From CAZSSM01 sp964609385 (GTDB taxonomy: Bacteria > Planctomycetota > Planctomycetia > Isosphaerales > Isosphaeraceae): DNA of 46,582 nt. Below, in pieces: positions 32,341 to 40,048 of the stretch (positions are counted from its first letter, which is position 1; every line of letters starts with the position of its first letter). The notes beneath the pieces are model-generated. The model was not told the origin of the DNA. It made no database searches and worked only from the letters and a program-made list of their open reading frames with translations. The DNA is taken from positions 1-46,582 of the forward strand of contig CAZSSM010000055.1 of the NCBI GenBank assembly GCA_964609385.1, in the 5' to 3' direction. The position numbers were made by a program, and so were the translations under genes.

Positions 32341-33426
32341 ATGACTCGCTACCCACTGCCTCATCAACCTCGACGGGCGTTCACGTTAATCGAACTGTTG
32401 GTGGTCATTTCCATCATTGCGGTTCTCATCTCCCTACTGCTTCCGGCGGTTCAGTCGGCTCGTGAAGCAGCCCGACGCGCCCAGTGTCAGAACAACCTCA
32501 AGCAGATCGGTCTGGGTCTGCTCAATGTCGAGAGCTCTCGCGGTGCGTTCCCGCCCGCGATCATTATCAACAATTGGACCCGTGACGTCTTCGCTCCCGG
32601 GCTCATCGACTGCCCCCAGTCCTTCGACGGCCTCTTCTGCAATGCTTTCCAGGGACTCCCCCCAACCGCCTTCCCTGGCGGTGGGGCCACGCCGCTGGTC
32701 AACAGTTGGACCCCCTATGTCCTGCCCCACATTGAGCAAAGCGCCCTGTTCGATGCTTTCAACTTCATCCGGGGTTGGAATGAGCCTGATAACTATACCG
32801 TCATCGGGACGCGCATCGATGTCTTCCTCTGCCCGTCGACCCCGGAACAGCCCAACATCGGTGACGGGCTCTCGCCCACCTTGGCGGCACAGCTCGGCGC
32901 CGTCGACATTCTTGGCCGTCCCTACATCGCCGCCCCGACCGACTATGCCGTGAACGATGGCGTCGGTAATGGCCTTCAGGAACAAGGCTACGTCCCTGCG
33001 GTGGCCAACAACTACCAAGGGGCCATGACGATCAACATCGCTCGCACCTTCGCCGAGATTCGGGACGGCTCTTCGAACACCTTCCTGGTCAGCGAAGATG
33101 CCGGTCGTCCCGCCTTCTTCCTCCGCTCAGGCGAGATCGCTGTTGATCCGAACAACGGTGGGACCTACCGAGAGGACGGCGCCTGGGCTGACTTCAACGC
33201 TGAGTTCTTCACCCACGGCGCCACCCAGGACGGCTCGGAGAGCCCCGGCCCTTGCCACACCAACTGCAACAACAACAACGAGGTCTTCTCGTTCCATCCC
33301 GGTGGTGCCCACCACGTCTTCGCAGACGGCTCGGTCCGCTTCGTTGCCGAGACCGTGCCCATCGACATCTTCGTCCGACTGATCTCCTGCCAGAACCGAG
33401 AGATCGTCTCCGCCGAGCAATTCTGA
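32341..33426 (+). CDS. DUF1559 domain protein with prepilin-type N-terminus
   Basis: A 361-aa exported pseudopilin-like protein, a hallmark family of planctomycetes present in many copies per genome. Residues 13-40 carry the type IV prepilin signal (RRAFTLIELLVVISIIAVL), with cleavage expected after Ala13 and before FTLIELL, followed by the helix ending ARRAQCQNNLKQIGLGLL. The DUF1559 body has the typical YVLPHIEQSALFDAFNF segment, the FLCPSTP motif, FAEIRDGSSNTFLVSED, and the C-terminal FSFHPGGAHHVFADGSVRF block (H-x-G-G-x-x-x-x-x-ADGS). It is exported by a type II/IV pilus-like system and probably part of the cell surface. The ATG at 32341 has a good Shine-Dalgarno; an upstream extension of 59 residues is non-coding. 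Confidence 0.95.
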   Translation: MTRYPLPHQPRRAFTLIELLVVISIIAVLISLLLPAVQSAREAARRAQCQNNLKQIGLGLLNVESSRGAFPPAIIINNWTRDVFAPGLIDCPQSFDGLFCNAFQGLPPTAFPGGGATPLVNSWTPYVLPHIEQSALFDAFNFIRGWNEPDNYTVIGTRIDVFLCPSTPEQPNIGDGLSPTLAAQLGAVDILGRPYIAAPTDYAVNDGVGNGLQEQGYVPAVANNYQGAMTINIARTFAEIRDGSSNTFLVSEDAGRPAFFLRSGEIAVDPNNGGTYREDGAWADFNAEFFTHGATQDGSESPGPCHTNCNNNNEVFSFHPGGAHHVFADGSVRFVAETVPIDIFVRLISCQNREIVSAEQF

Positions 33427-33583
33427 TCTGGGGGGGCACCCCTTCGAAACGCACGGGCGATACGGCTCGCCTCGGTATGCGAAACCGGTGAGGTCCGGCG
33501 TGCCTCTCTCCCTTCGGATGCTCGATGGTCCCTCCGGCTGAATCCGATCGCGCCGGGCTTCACGCCCTCTCCCATCACCGACA

Positions 33584-33626
33584 CCCCGCCGGGTTGCCTT
33601 GTCGAGCAACGCGGCGGGGTTTTCTT
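33584..33626 (+). terminator. Rho-independent terminator after the DUF1559 gene
   Basis: CCCCGCCG (33584-33591) pairs perfectly with CGGCGGGG (33612-33619), a 20-base loop in between, followed by TTTTCTT (33620-33626). It lies about 160 bases downstream of the stop and 80 bases before the next gene, so the small lipoprotein is either attenuated read-through or has its own promoter. Confidence 0.8.
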
Positions 33627-33706
33627 ATGGTCTCTCGTGTCCGACACCTGATTCACCCGCACCGATTCGGTGGGGTCTCCACCCATCTTCTGAAGGATCT
33701 TCATCC

Positions 33707-34177
33707 ATGCGTCGATTCATTCCAACTTGCTTCGCTCTCTTGTGGACCGCCTCCGCGCTCTTATTGGGAGGTTGCGGCGACTCTTCACGGATCTCAACCT
33801 ACAGGGTGACCGGCACGGTGACCCTCGATGGCGACCCATTGCCCGACGTCCAGGTCGTCTTCGCGCCCCAGTTCGAAGTTCCCAACGAGATCGGCCGGCC
33901 GCGCGGCACCACCGGTCCGGACGGCACGTACACCCTAACCTCGTACCAGGAAGGCGATGGTGCTCCGTCCGGGGACTACAAAGTCTCGATCATTTGGCAG
34001 GGCTCGAAGCCCGAGGCGGCCGAATCTTCGTTCCTGACCAAGCCGGACCAGTCCGGCCCTCCAGAGACGGACCCGACCGCTGGACGCTTCGTCAACCCTG
34101 ATAACTCTGGGCTGGAATATACCGTCGAAGAAAAGAGCAATCAGATCAACATCGCTCTGACTTCGACTGGATCATGA
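33707..34177 (+). CDS. Small lipoprotein with carboxypeptidase-regulatory-like fold
   Basis: A 156-aa lipoprotein. The signal peptide MRRFIPTCFALLWTASALLL ends in the lipobox LLGGC. The mature part is a transthyretin-like/carboxypeptidase-regulatory beta-sandwich: YRVTGTVTLDGDPLPDVQVV followed by GTTGPDGTYTLTSY and PSGDYKVSIIW. In planctomycetes this protein usually sits directly behind a DUF1559 gene, as here, which suggests a shared surface-structure role, though no function is proven. The start at 33707 is set by the signal peptide; a longer frame of 36 residues would run through the terminator. Confidence 0.9.
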   Translation: MRRFIPTCFALLWTASALLLGGCGDSSRISTYRVTGTVTLDGDPLPDVQVVFAPQFEVPNEIGRPRGTTGPDGTYTLTSYQEGDGAPSGDYKVSIIWQGSKPEAAESSFLTKPDQSGPPETDPTAGRFVNPDNSGLEYTVEEKSNQINIALTSTGS

Positions 34178-34211
34178 CACTCAAGGCGATTGTCTGTCCG
34201 GCAGGATCATC

Positions 34212-36599
34212 TCATGCCGGATCGGACTTCGCTTCGGGATCCTCGATCACCGAATCAACGGCGATCGGCTTGGGTTTCGGGACCAGCAGAAGCAGGATCC
34301 CGAAGCCCAGAAGTGCGGTGACGCCGAACCCGGCCAGCCAAGGGATCGGGAGATGCCTCACCGACTCGGTGCCGATGCCGAGATCCAGGAGCGTTTCCTG
34401 GTAGTTGGAAAGCGTCAACAAGAGGCCGTTGTGCAAGACGTGCAGAAGGATCCCCGGCCAGACGCTCCGAGTCCGTAGATAGACCATACCAAGGACCAAA
34501 CCCATCAGGGTGCTGGGCAGGAACCGTTCGAACATCAGGGCGTCGCGGACAAAGACGTGGAACAACCCGAAGGCGACCGCCGAAGCCGGTACCGCCCACC
34601 GCGCCTTGAGCTTCTGGGCCAGGCCACCCAGAACCATCCCGCGGAAGAACAATTCCTCGACGGTCGCCGGGATCACTGCCAGGAAGAGCAGACGGACCGC
34701 CAAGGGGATCTGCTGGATCTGATCCAGGATCGGAGCGCCCAGCTTGCGGAGGAACTCGAGCCGCCCCTCATCAACGGTGTACTGGATCGCCTCGTAGACG
34801 AACGCCCAGAGCGAACCGCCGAGAAGGACCGCCGCGACGAATGCCGAGATCGCCGACGGTCGCATGCCCAGTCCTCCGGGCAACCGGATCCGGTTCCACC
34901 AGGCGATCGCCCAGGGGATCCCGACGAACAAGGTCGTCGTGACGAGGCTGGAGAGGCCGAGCCGAGCCGCAAGCGGGAGCGCCTCGAAGCGACCGGGGAT
35001 CCCGGACAGCCAGAGGAACCCCGGGAAGGCCAAGGCCAGACCGAGCATCGCGTGCGTGGGCGTGAAATCCGATTTCGAGTCGACCGGGCGCCTCAGGAGA
35101 TCGGACCAGGTCCCCTGACTCCCATAGAGGATCGCGTCGGTCCCGAAGATCCGCGCCGCCAGGCTCAGGGCCAGACCGGCGTAGAGCAGTGTCGAGATGA
35201 CCGCCGCTAGAGCCGAAACCGGCGCAACGCCCCCTTGAAGCAGGTCGCGGGCCAGCAGGACGATGTTGACCAGCGGCACCAAGGCCAACCCGCTCTCCAA
35301 GGTCACATCCGGGACCAGGCTGAAGAAACCCGGGGCAAGGGCCAGCAACATCAAAGGGATCAGGTAGGCCTGAGCCTCCTTGAAGCTCCGCGCGAAGCTG
35401 GTCAGGCTCAGCAGGACCGCCGAGAAGAACCCGGCGAACAACACGACCAGGCCGAAGACGAGAGCAACCGTCGGCAATGAGAGGGCCGGCAGCCCCAACG
35501 CCTCGGGTTGCAGGCCGATGGCGATCCCAGTAATGGTCATCGAGACGAGGTTCACGACCGCCGTCAGGACCGCCACACTGAGCACGGCCAGGTACTTCGC
35601 TCCCAGCAGGCCCAGTCGAGGCAACGGCGCTGCGATCAGCGTTTCGAGCGTGCCACGCTCCCGTTCGCCGGCGGTCAGGTCGATTGCCGGATAGACCGCC
35701 CCAGTGACCGTCATCAGGATCAAGATCAACGGGACCAACGTGGCCAAGGTTCCTTGAGCCGTGGACGTCGCCGGCAGCTCGATCACATCGGCCCGGAAAG
35801 GCAAGCTCTCATTCCCGGAGAGCCCCTGGAGCACGCGGATATTGACCCCGACCAAGCGATCGAGCAAAAAGTCCCGCGCCGACTGACTGTAGGTCGCCCC
35901 CTCTTGGGAGACCACCTCGACGCGTCTGGGCTGTGCCTCATCGGTCAGCGGGACCGCCTCGAGATCGAGCAGCACGCGGACCCCCAGATCGACGCGACCA
36001 CTGGCCACGAGCTCCTGCAAGCTCACGCCGGGCGGGCGCTCGAAGAACTCGAACGTCGGCTCGCGGGGATCCTCCAGGACCGCTTGAGGATCTGGCGGCT
36101 CGGTTGCTTCACCGTCACGTGTCGAAGCAGTCTTCGGAACTCCTGAGGCGTCCGATCCTGATCCCGACTCGGTGTCGGCCACCATGGGGTTCTCCTCACC
36201 GATTCGGAGGAGCTGGATCACCTCCTTTAGTTGGGTACTGTCGTCGACGGCGACCCGATAGGTCGGTCCCTCCTGCTGGACGGCGTAGCGTTCGAGCAGG
36301 ATCTTCTGAAAGACGGTGCCGATCAGCGGATAGACCAGGATCGGCATCAGGACCAGGGTGATGATCGTCCGGCGATCTCGGAGGATCTCGCGGAGTTCTT
36401 TCTGGGCCAACCGGAGTGCGCGGGCAAGGGCGTTGGAGCCGGACCGACGTCGGGAGGGCGTCTCGACGGAGGGCTCGGGCCGCGACGCACCTTGGGCCTG
36501 CGGACCGCCCGCGTCGGGGGTCTCGACCGGGTTCGGGCCGGTCGAGGAGGCCGTCGCGCCCTCGAGCGCTGGGGGATCGTCGAGTCCGTCGCGGTTCAT
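34212..36599 (-). CDS. ABC-2 permease (NatB-like) fused to a CPBP intramembrane protease
   Basis: A 795-aa two-part membrane protein. Residues 60-500 are an ABC-2/NatB permease: ALRLAQKELREILRDRRT, one helix, a large extracytoplasmic loop (about 105-280), then five or so helices including the GERERGTLETLIAAPLPR coupling segment. Residues 515-795 are a CPBP (CAAX-like) protease: E648/E649 in VEELFFRGMVLGGL, H681 in FGLFHVFVRD, and H720/H723 in LLHVLHNG form the metal-site motifs. The fusion is known in planctomycetes; the protease may process an exported peptide or the transporter itself. The partner ATPase gene is directly upstream with an ATGA overlap. The N-terminal 55 residues are Pro/Gly-rich, and the loop holds an acidic low-complexity insert (about 140-180). 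Confidence 0.92.
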   Translation of the reverse strand: MNRDGLDDPPALEGATASSTGPNPVETPDAGGPQAQGASRPEPSVETPSRRRSGSNALARALRLAQKELREILRDRRTIITLVLMPILVYPLIGTVFQKILLERYAVQQEGPTYRVAVDDSTQLKEVIQLLRIGEENPMVADTESGSGSDASGVPKTASTRDGEATEPPDPQAVLEDPREPTFEFFERPPGVSLQELVASGRVDLGVRVLLDLEAVPLTDEAQPRRVEVVSQEGATYSQSARDFLLDRLVGVNIRVLQGLSGNESLPFRADVIELPATSTAQGTLATLVPLILILMTVTGAVYPAIDLTAGERERGTLETLIAAPLPRLGLLGAKYLAVLSVAVLTAVVNLVSMTITGIAIGLQPEALGLPALSLPTVALVFGLVVLFAGFFSAVLLSLTSFARSFKEAQAYLIPLMLLALAPGFFSLVPDVTLESGLALVPLVNIVLLARDLLQGGVAPVSALAAVISTLLYAGLALSLAARIFGTDAILYGSQGTWSDLLRRPVDSKSDFTPTHAMLGLALAFPGFLWLSGIPGRFEALPLAARLGLSSLVTTTLFVGIPWAIAWWNRIRLPGGLGMRPSAISAFVAAVLLGGSLWAFVYEAIQYTVDEGRLEFLRKLGAPILDQIQQIPLAVRLLFLAVIPATVEELFFRGMVLGGLAQKLKARWAVPASAVAFGLFHVFVRDALMFERFLPSTLMGLVLGMVYLRTRSVWPGILLHVLHNGLLLTLSNYQETLLDLGIGTESVRHLPIPWLAGFGVTALLGFGILLLLVPKPKPIAVDSVIEDPEAKSDPA

Positions 36600-37411
36600 G
36601 AGGGAGAGTTCTCGGGGTCGGGCGTGGGGCTCGCCATCGGTTCGTGATGACCGTCGAGGGGCGAACCGTTCGGGGACGCGACGGGCTCGTCGAGGAGTTG
36701 AAAAAACATCTCAACCAAATGAATGTGTCCGGTGATTTGCCGGAGTTCCTCCAGAGTCCCATAGTGGCGGAGCCGACCCCGGTGCAGCAAACCGAACCGG
36801 TCGCAAAGCCGCTGCGCCTCGTCGAGCCGGTGGGTCGAGATGATCACCGACTTGCCCAGGCTCCGGAGGTACACCACATAGTCGAAGATGACCCGGCTGC
36901 CGGCCACGTCGAGGCCGCGGGTCGGCTCATCCATCAGCATGATCGGCGGATCATGCATCAAGGCCCGTGCCAGATTGACCCGCTGCGTCTGACCGGTGCT
37001 CAGCACGGCGCAGCGTCGGTCCAAAAACCCGTTCAGATCGAAGTGTCCGGCCAGTCGGCCGATCTGATCCTCGGCGTGATCGGGGTCGACACCATAGACG
37101 TCGCCGAAGAATTGCAGGTATTCGCGGGGAGTCAGCCAGGGGTAGAGCCCCGTACTGGCCGAGACCAGGCCGATCCGACGCTTGACCTCATCGGGGCTCC
37201 GGCTGACACGGTATCCATCGACGATCGCATCCCCGGAACTGGGCCGCAGCAGGCCGAGGATCATCCGGATCGTGGTCGTTTTGCCCGCTCCGTTGGGGCC
37301 GAGCAGACCGAAGACCTCGCCGGGATGGACGCGGAAGGACAGGTCGTCGACCGCCTTGAAAACCCCAGTGCTGGAGGGGAACTGCTTGGTGAGCGATTCG
37401 ACCTGGATCAT
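36596..37411 (-). CDS. ABC transporter ATP-binding protein (NatA-like)
   Basis: A 271-aa ATPase of the DrrA/NatA export family, partner of the downstream permease. Walker A GLLGPNGAGKTTT, Q loop LVSASTGLYPWLTPREYL, signature STGQTQRVNLARALMHDP (a T/Q variant of LSGGQ as in NatA proteins), Walker B IMLMDEPTRGLD and the H switch STHRLDEAQ are visible. It ends with about 30 non-conserved residues. The stop overlaps the permease start (ATGA). Sodium, lipid or peptide export are all possible substrates. Confidence 0.93.
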   Translation of the reverse strand: MIQVESLTKQFPSSTGVFKAVDDLSFRVHPGEVFGLLGPNGAGKTTTIRMILGLLRPSSGDAIVDGYRVSRSPDEVKRRIGLVSASTGLYPWLTPREYLQFFGDVYGVDPDHAEDQIGRLAGHFDLNGFLDRRCAVLSTGQTQRVNLARALMHDPPIMLMDEPTRGLDVAGSRVIFDYVVYLRSLGKSVIISTHRLDEAQRLCDRFGLLHRGRLRHYGTLEELRQITGHIHLVEMFFQLLDEPVASPNGSPLDGHHEPMASPTPDPENSPS

Positions 37412-37659
37412 GGGGGCTCAATCGACTCGGGCCATGGTCGTACCGGGCCCTCCGGGCACCGTTTGGGATAGATCATTGATAAGCGGTCGGACCCGCCTTG
37501 TCCAGCAGGCTGACCGATTCACCCCCATCCCCACTCCACACTCGAGCAGTCGAGGAAATACGGATCGAAGGGAACGTGAGCCAGACCACGTTGCCGTGAT
37601 CCCGTCTACATTAGTTCGTGAGCAACGTCCCTCTGATGAACTTCGACCAGGAGCATGGC

Positions 37660-39225
37660 ATGAGCGCGATCCCGATCGCTGAGCGACCGACGTTGGCCCT
37701 GACCGGAGCCTCGGGATTCGTCGGCAAACACCTGATCGACGCCCTCCAGGATCGATACCGGATCGTCGCATTGACCCGGTCGGCTAGCCGCGACGAGGTC
37801 CAGGATCCGAACGAGTCGGTGCAGTGGAAGCGCTGCGACCTGTTCTCGCACGCGGAGGTTCGGCGCGGCCTGGCCGGAGCCGACTACGCGATCTACCTGG
37901 TCCACTCGATGCTGCCCAATTCGCGGCTGACCCAGGCGCGGTTCGAGGACCTCGACCTGTTGCTGGCCGACAACTTCGCCCGCGCGGCCCAGGCCAATCG
38001 GGTCAAGCAGATCGTTTACTTGGGCGGCCTAATCGAGGAGGGCTGCGACCTCTCGCGGCACCTGGCCAGCCGTCTGGAGGTCGGCCAATGCTTGGCCTCG
38101 CGCGGCACCCCGGTGACGACCCTTCGCGCCGGCTTGATCCTCGGCCCCGGCGGCTCCTCGCTCCGGATGGTGGTCAACTTGGTACGACGGCTCCCGTTAA
38201 TGGTCCTGCCGGCTTGGACCGAATCGAAGACCCAATCCATCGCGATCTGGGACATCGTCCGCGCCTTCGAGCAAGTCCTTGGCGACGAGGAACGCTTCGA
38301 TCGCGAGTTCGACCTGGGTCATCCCGAGGTGATGACCTACGGCGACTTGATTCAGAAGACCGCCCGCGTCTTGGGGGTCAAGCGGACTATGATTCATGTC
38401 CCGATCCGCACCACGGCCCTCTCGACCCTCTGGTGCCAGCTCTTCAGCAGCTCGCCCCGCTCACTGGTCAAGCCGCTCATCGGCAGCCTCGGACACGACC
38501 TGCTGGCCCGACCCAACGCGCTCAACGAAGCCCTCCAGCCGGAAATGGTTCCCATCGAGACGGCGCTTCGGCGGTCGATCGACGAGCGCGGACGGCTCTT
38601 GCCTTCCCCCCGACACATCATCGAACACAAAGACCGGATCATCATCCGACGCGAGCGACGGGTCCGTTCGGTCCAACGATGTCCTGCGCCCCAGGGGTGG
38701 AACGCCGAGCAGATCGTCCGCGAGTATGTCCGTTGGCTCGACCGGACCCTCGGCTGGTTGCTCAAGATCGACATCAACGCCTATGGCCACGTCCAGTTCG
38801 CCTGGCGTTGGCCCGGGATCACGCTCCTGAAATTGATCCCGAACGGGAATGCATGTAGCCCGACCCGGCATGTGCTTCGGATCAGGGGCGGACTGCTCGT
38901 TCAGGACAAGCCGGCCGACAAGGGACGCCTCGAGTTTCGTCTGGTCATGGACCGGACCCAGGCGATCATCGCGATCCATAATTATGCGCCGAGGATCCCG
39001 TGGTACCTCTATGTCAATTCCCAAGCGCTGGTCCATCTGGTCGTGATGGCCGGATTCCGGCGACGACTCCGCAAACTGACTCAGGCTCAGATCGCGCCCA
39101 AGCCGGAGGACACCACCGTGTTAACAGCGGCCTCCTCGGCGATGAACCGGATCGATCAGCCCTTCGAGGGCGAGACCCAGAATTCCGGGGTCTTCTCCCA
39201 CGCCGAACCCCGATCGATCTCCTGA
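37660..39225 (+). CDS. SDR-type NAD(P)-binding protein with conserved C-terminal domain
   Basis: A 521-aa protein. The N-terminal Rossmann fold (TGASGFVGKHL, residues 15-25) is of the atypical/extended SDR class close to NmrA/NDUFA9-like proteins: YLVHSMLPNSRLTQARFEDL, VKQIVYLGGLIEE, and TTLRAGLILGPGGSSLRMV. After residue 300 comes a second domain with RSVQRCPAPQGWNAEQIVREY, FAWRWPGITLLKLIPNG and NYAPRIPWYLYVNSQALVH, a fold also found in DUF2867-like SDR fusions. Enzymatic activity is unknown. I chose ATG 37660 because CAGGAG lies seven bases upstream; GTG 37618 and ATG 37636 are alternatives. It is divergent from the natA-like gene and convergent with the small genes downstream. Confidence 0.8.
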   Translation: MSAIPIAERPTLALTGASGFVGKHLIDALQDRYRIVALTRSASRDEVQDPNESVQWKRCDLFSHAEVRRGLAGADYAIYLVHSMLPNSRLTQARFEDLDLLLADNFARAAQANRVKQIVYLGGLIEEGCDLSRHLASRLEVGQCLASRGTPVTTLRAGLILGPGGSSLRMVVNLVRRLPLMVLPAWTESKTQSIAIWDIVRAFEQVLGDEERFDREFDLGHPEVMTYGDLIQKTARVLGVKRTMIHVPIRTTALSTLWCQLFSSSPRSLVKPLIGSLGHDLLARPNALNEALQPEMVPIETALRRSIDERGRLLPSPRHIIEHKDRIIIRRERRVRSVQRCPAPQGWNAEQIVREYVRWLDRTLGWLLKIDINAYGHVQFAWRWPGITLLKLIPNGNACSPTRHVLRIRGGLLVQDKPADKGRLEFRLVMDRTQAIIAIHNYAPRIPWYLYVNSQALVHLVVMAGFRRRLRKLTQAQIAPKPEDTTVLTAASSAMNRIDQPFEGETQNSGVFSHAEPRSIS

Positions 39226-39281
39226 TCTGATACGCGGCCCGACCGGAGCCCGGACTCGGCCCCGTCATTCGGGCTCGCTGA

Positions 39282-39662
39282 TCATCCGGTGATTACCTTC
39301 CGAAGGATCGTCCCCAAGCGAAGCTCCAACGGCGAGACGCCGAGGAGTTGGGAAGCTAATCCGGGCCGGCTCTCCGGGCCGAGCCGCCCGATCACCTCGT
39401 CGCCTAAGAAGATGATCAGTCGGAGATCGGCCAGGCACAGGCCGTCGTGGAACCGACTGATCCACTGTCGACGCTTTCCAGGCAGGGGGACCCGATTGAG
39501 TGCTCGCAGGGACGCGACGCTGGAGAGGAGCAAGGCGATCTCAGTGCCGCGCAGCTCGACCTGGATTGCGTGGTCGGGCATCTCATCGATCACCACGCTC
39601 AACGAGCCGAGGACCTCCAAGGGGGTCGGTCCTCGGTTCGCATCCGATCCGATCTGGGTCAT
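39282..39662 (-). CDS. Hypothetical protein (126 aa), second of a small gene pair
   Basis: A 126-aa protein without signal peptide. The sequence has hydrophobic strands and charged turns (IQVELRGTEIALLLSSVASL, DLRLIIFLGDEVIGRL) and a basic RHDG-like stretch, suggesting an alpha/beta cytoplasmic protein. I do not recognise a family. It begins four bases after the stop of the upstream 70-aa gene, which implies co-translation. Upstream lie the VWA and MoxR genes on the same strand. Confidence 0.55.
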   Translation of the reverse strand: MTQIGSDANRGPTPLEVLGSLSVVIDEMPDHAIQVELRGTEIALLLSSVASLRALNRVPLPGKRRQWISRFHDGLCLADLRLIIFLGDEVIGRLGPESRPGLASQLLGVSPLELRLGTILRKVITG

Positions 39663-39666
39663 CGAC

Positions 39667-39879
39667 TCAAGCCTGTCCCGAGAGGTCGCGGGTCCGGATC
39701 CTCAAGGTGCCGTTCATCCGCCACTTGGCGTGAGCCGCATCGGCCGAGGCGCTGCTGGGCACGTACAGCTCGAAGTTCTCGAACTCATAAATGATTTCCG
39801 CGTTGCGACCGGTCAGACGTTCGTAAAGGGCGATCGCCAGGTCGGGCCAGGTCCTAGTGTCTTGCAGTGTTTCGGCCAT
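39667..39879 (-). CDS. Hypothetical protein (70 aa), first of a small gene pair
   Basis: A 70-aa acidic protein beginning MAETLQDTRTWPDLAIALYE, with AAGGA seven bases upstream of the ATG at 39879. It contains ERLTGRNAEIIYEFENFELY followed by VPSSAS and a basic end (LRIRTRDLSGQA). No Cys, no membrane segment. I do not recognise the family. The pair with the 126-aa gene is tight (4-base gap) and may form one functional unit. It is located after the VWA-protein gene, separated by about 170 bases with no clear terminator. Confidence 0.6.
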   Translation of the reverse strand: MAETLQDTRTWPDLAIALYERLTGRNAEIIYEFENFELYVPSSASADAAHAKWRMNGTLRIRTRDLSGQA

Positions 39880-40048
39880 GACGGGATCCTTACCGGGGAA
39901 AGGGACGGCGTGCGGTCGATCGCGACCATCTCCGCGATCGTCCCCCTAGTGTAGGTGCGGCCGAACCATCGACAATTCCCGACCTGCCTCCGGCAAGCAC
40001 GCCGAAAGGCGTCGTCGGCGATCCGATGGGTGGCCGCTCCGTCGCCGA

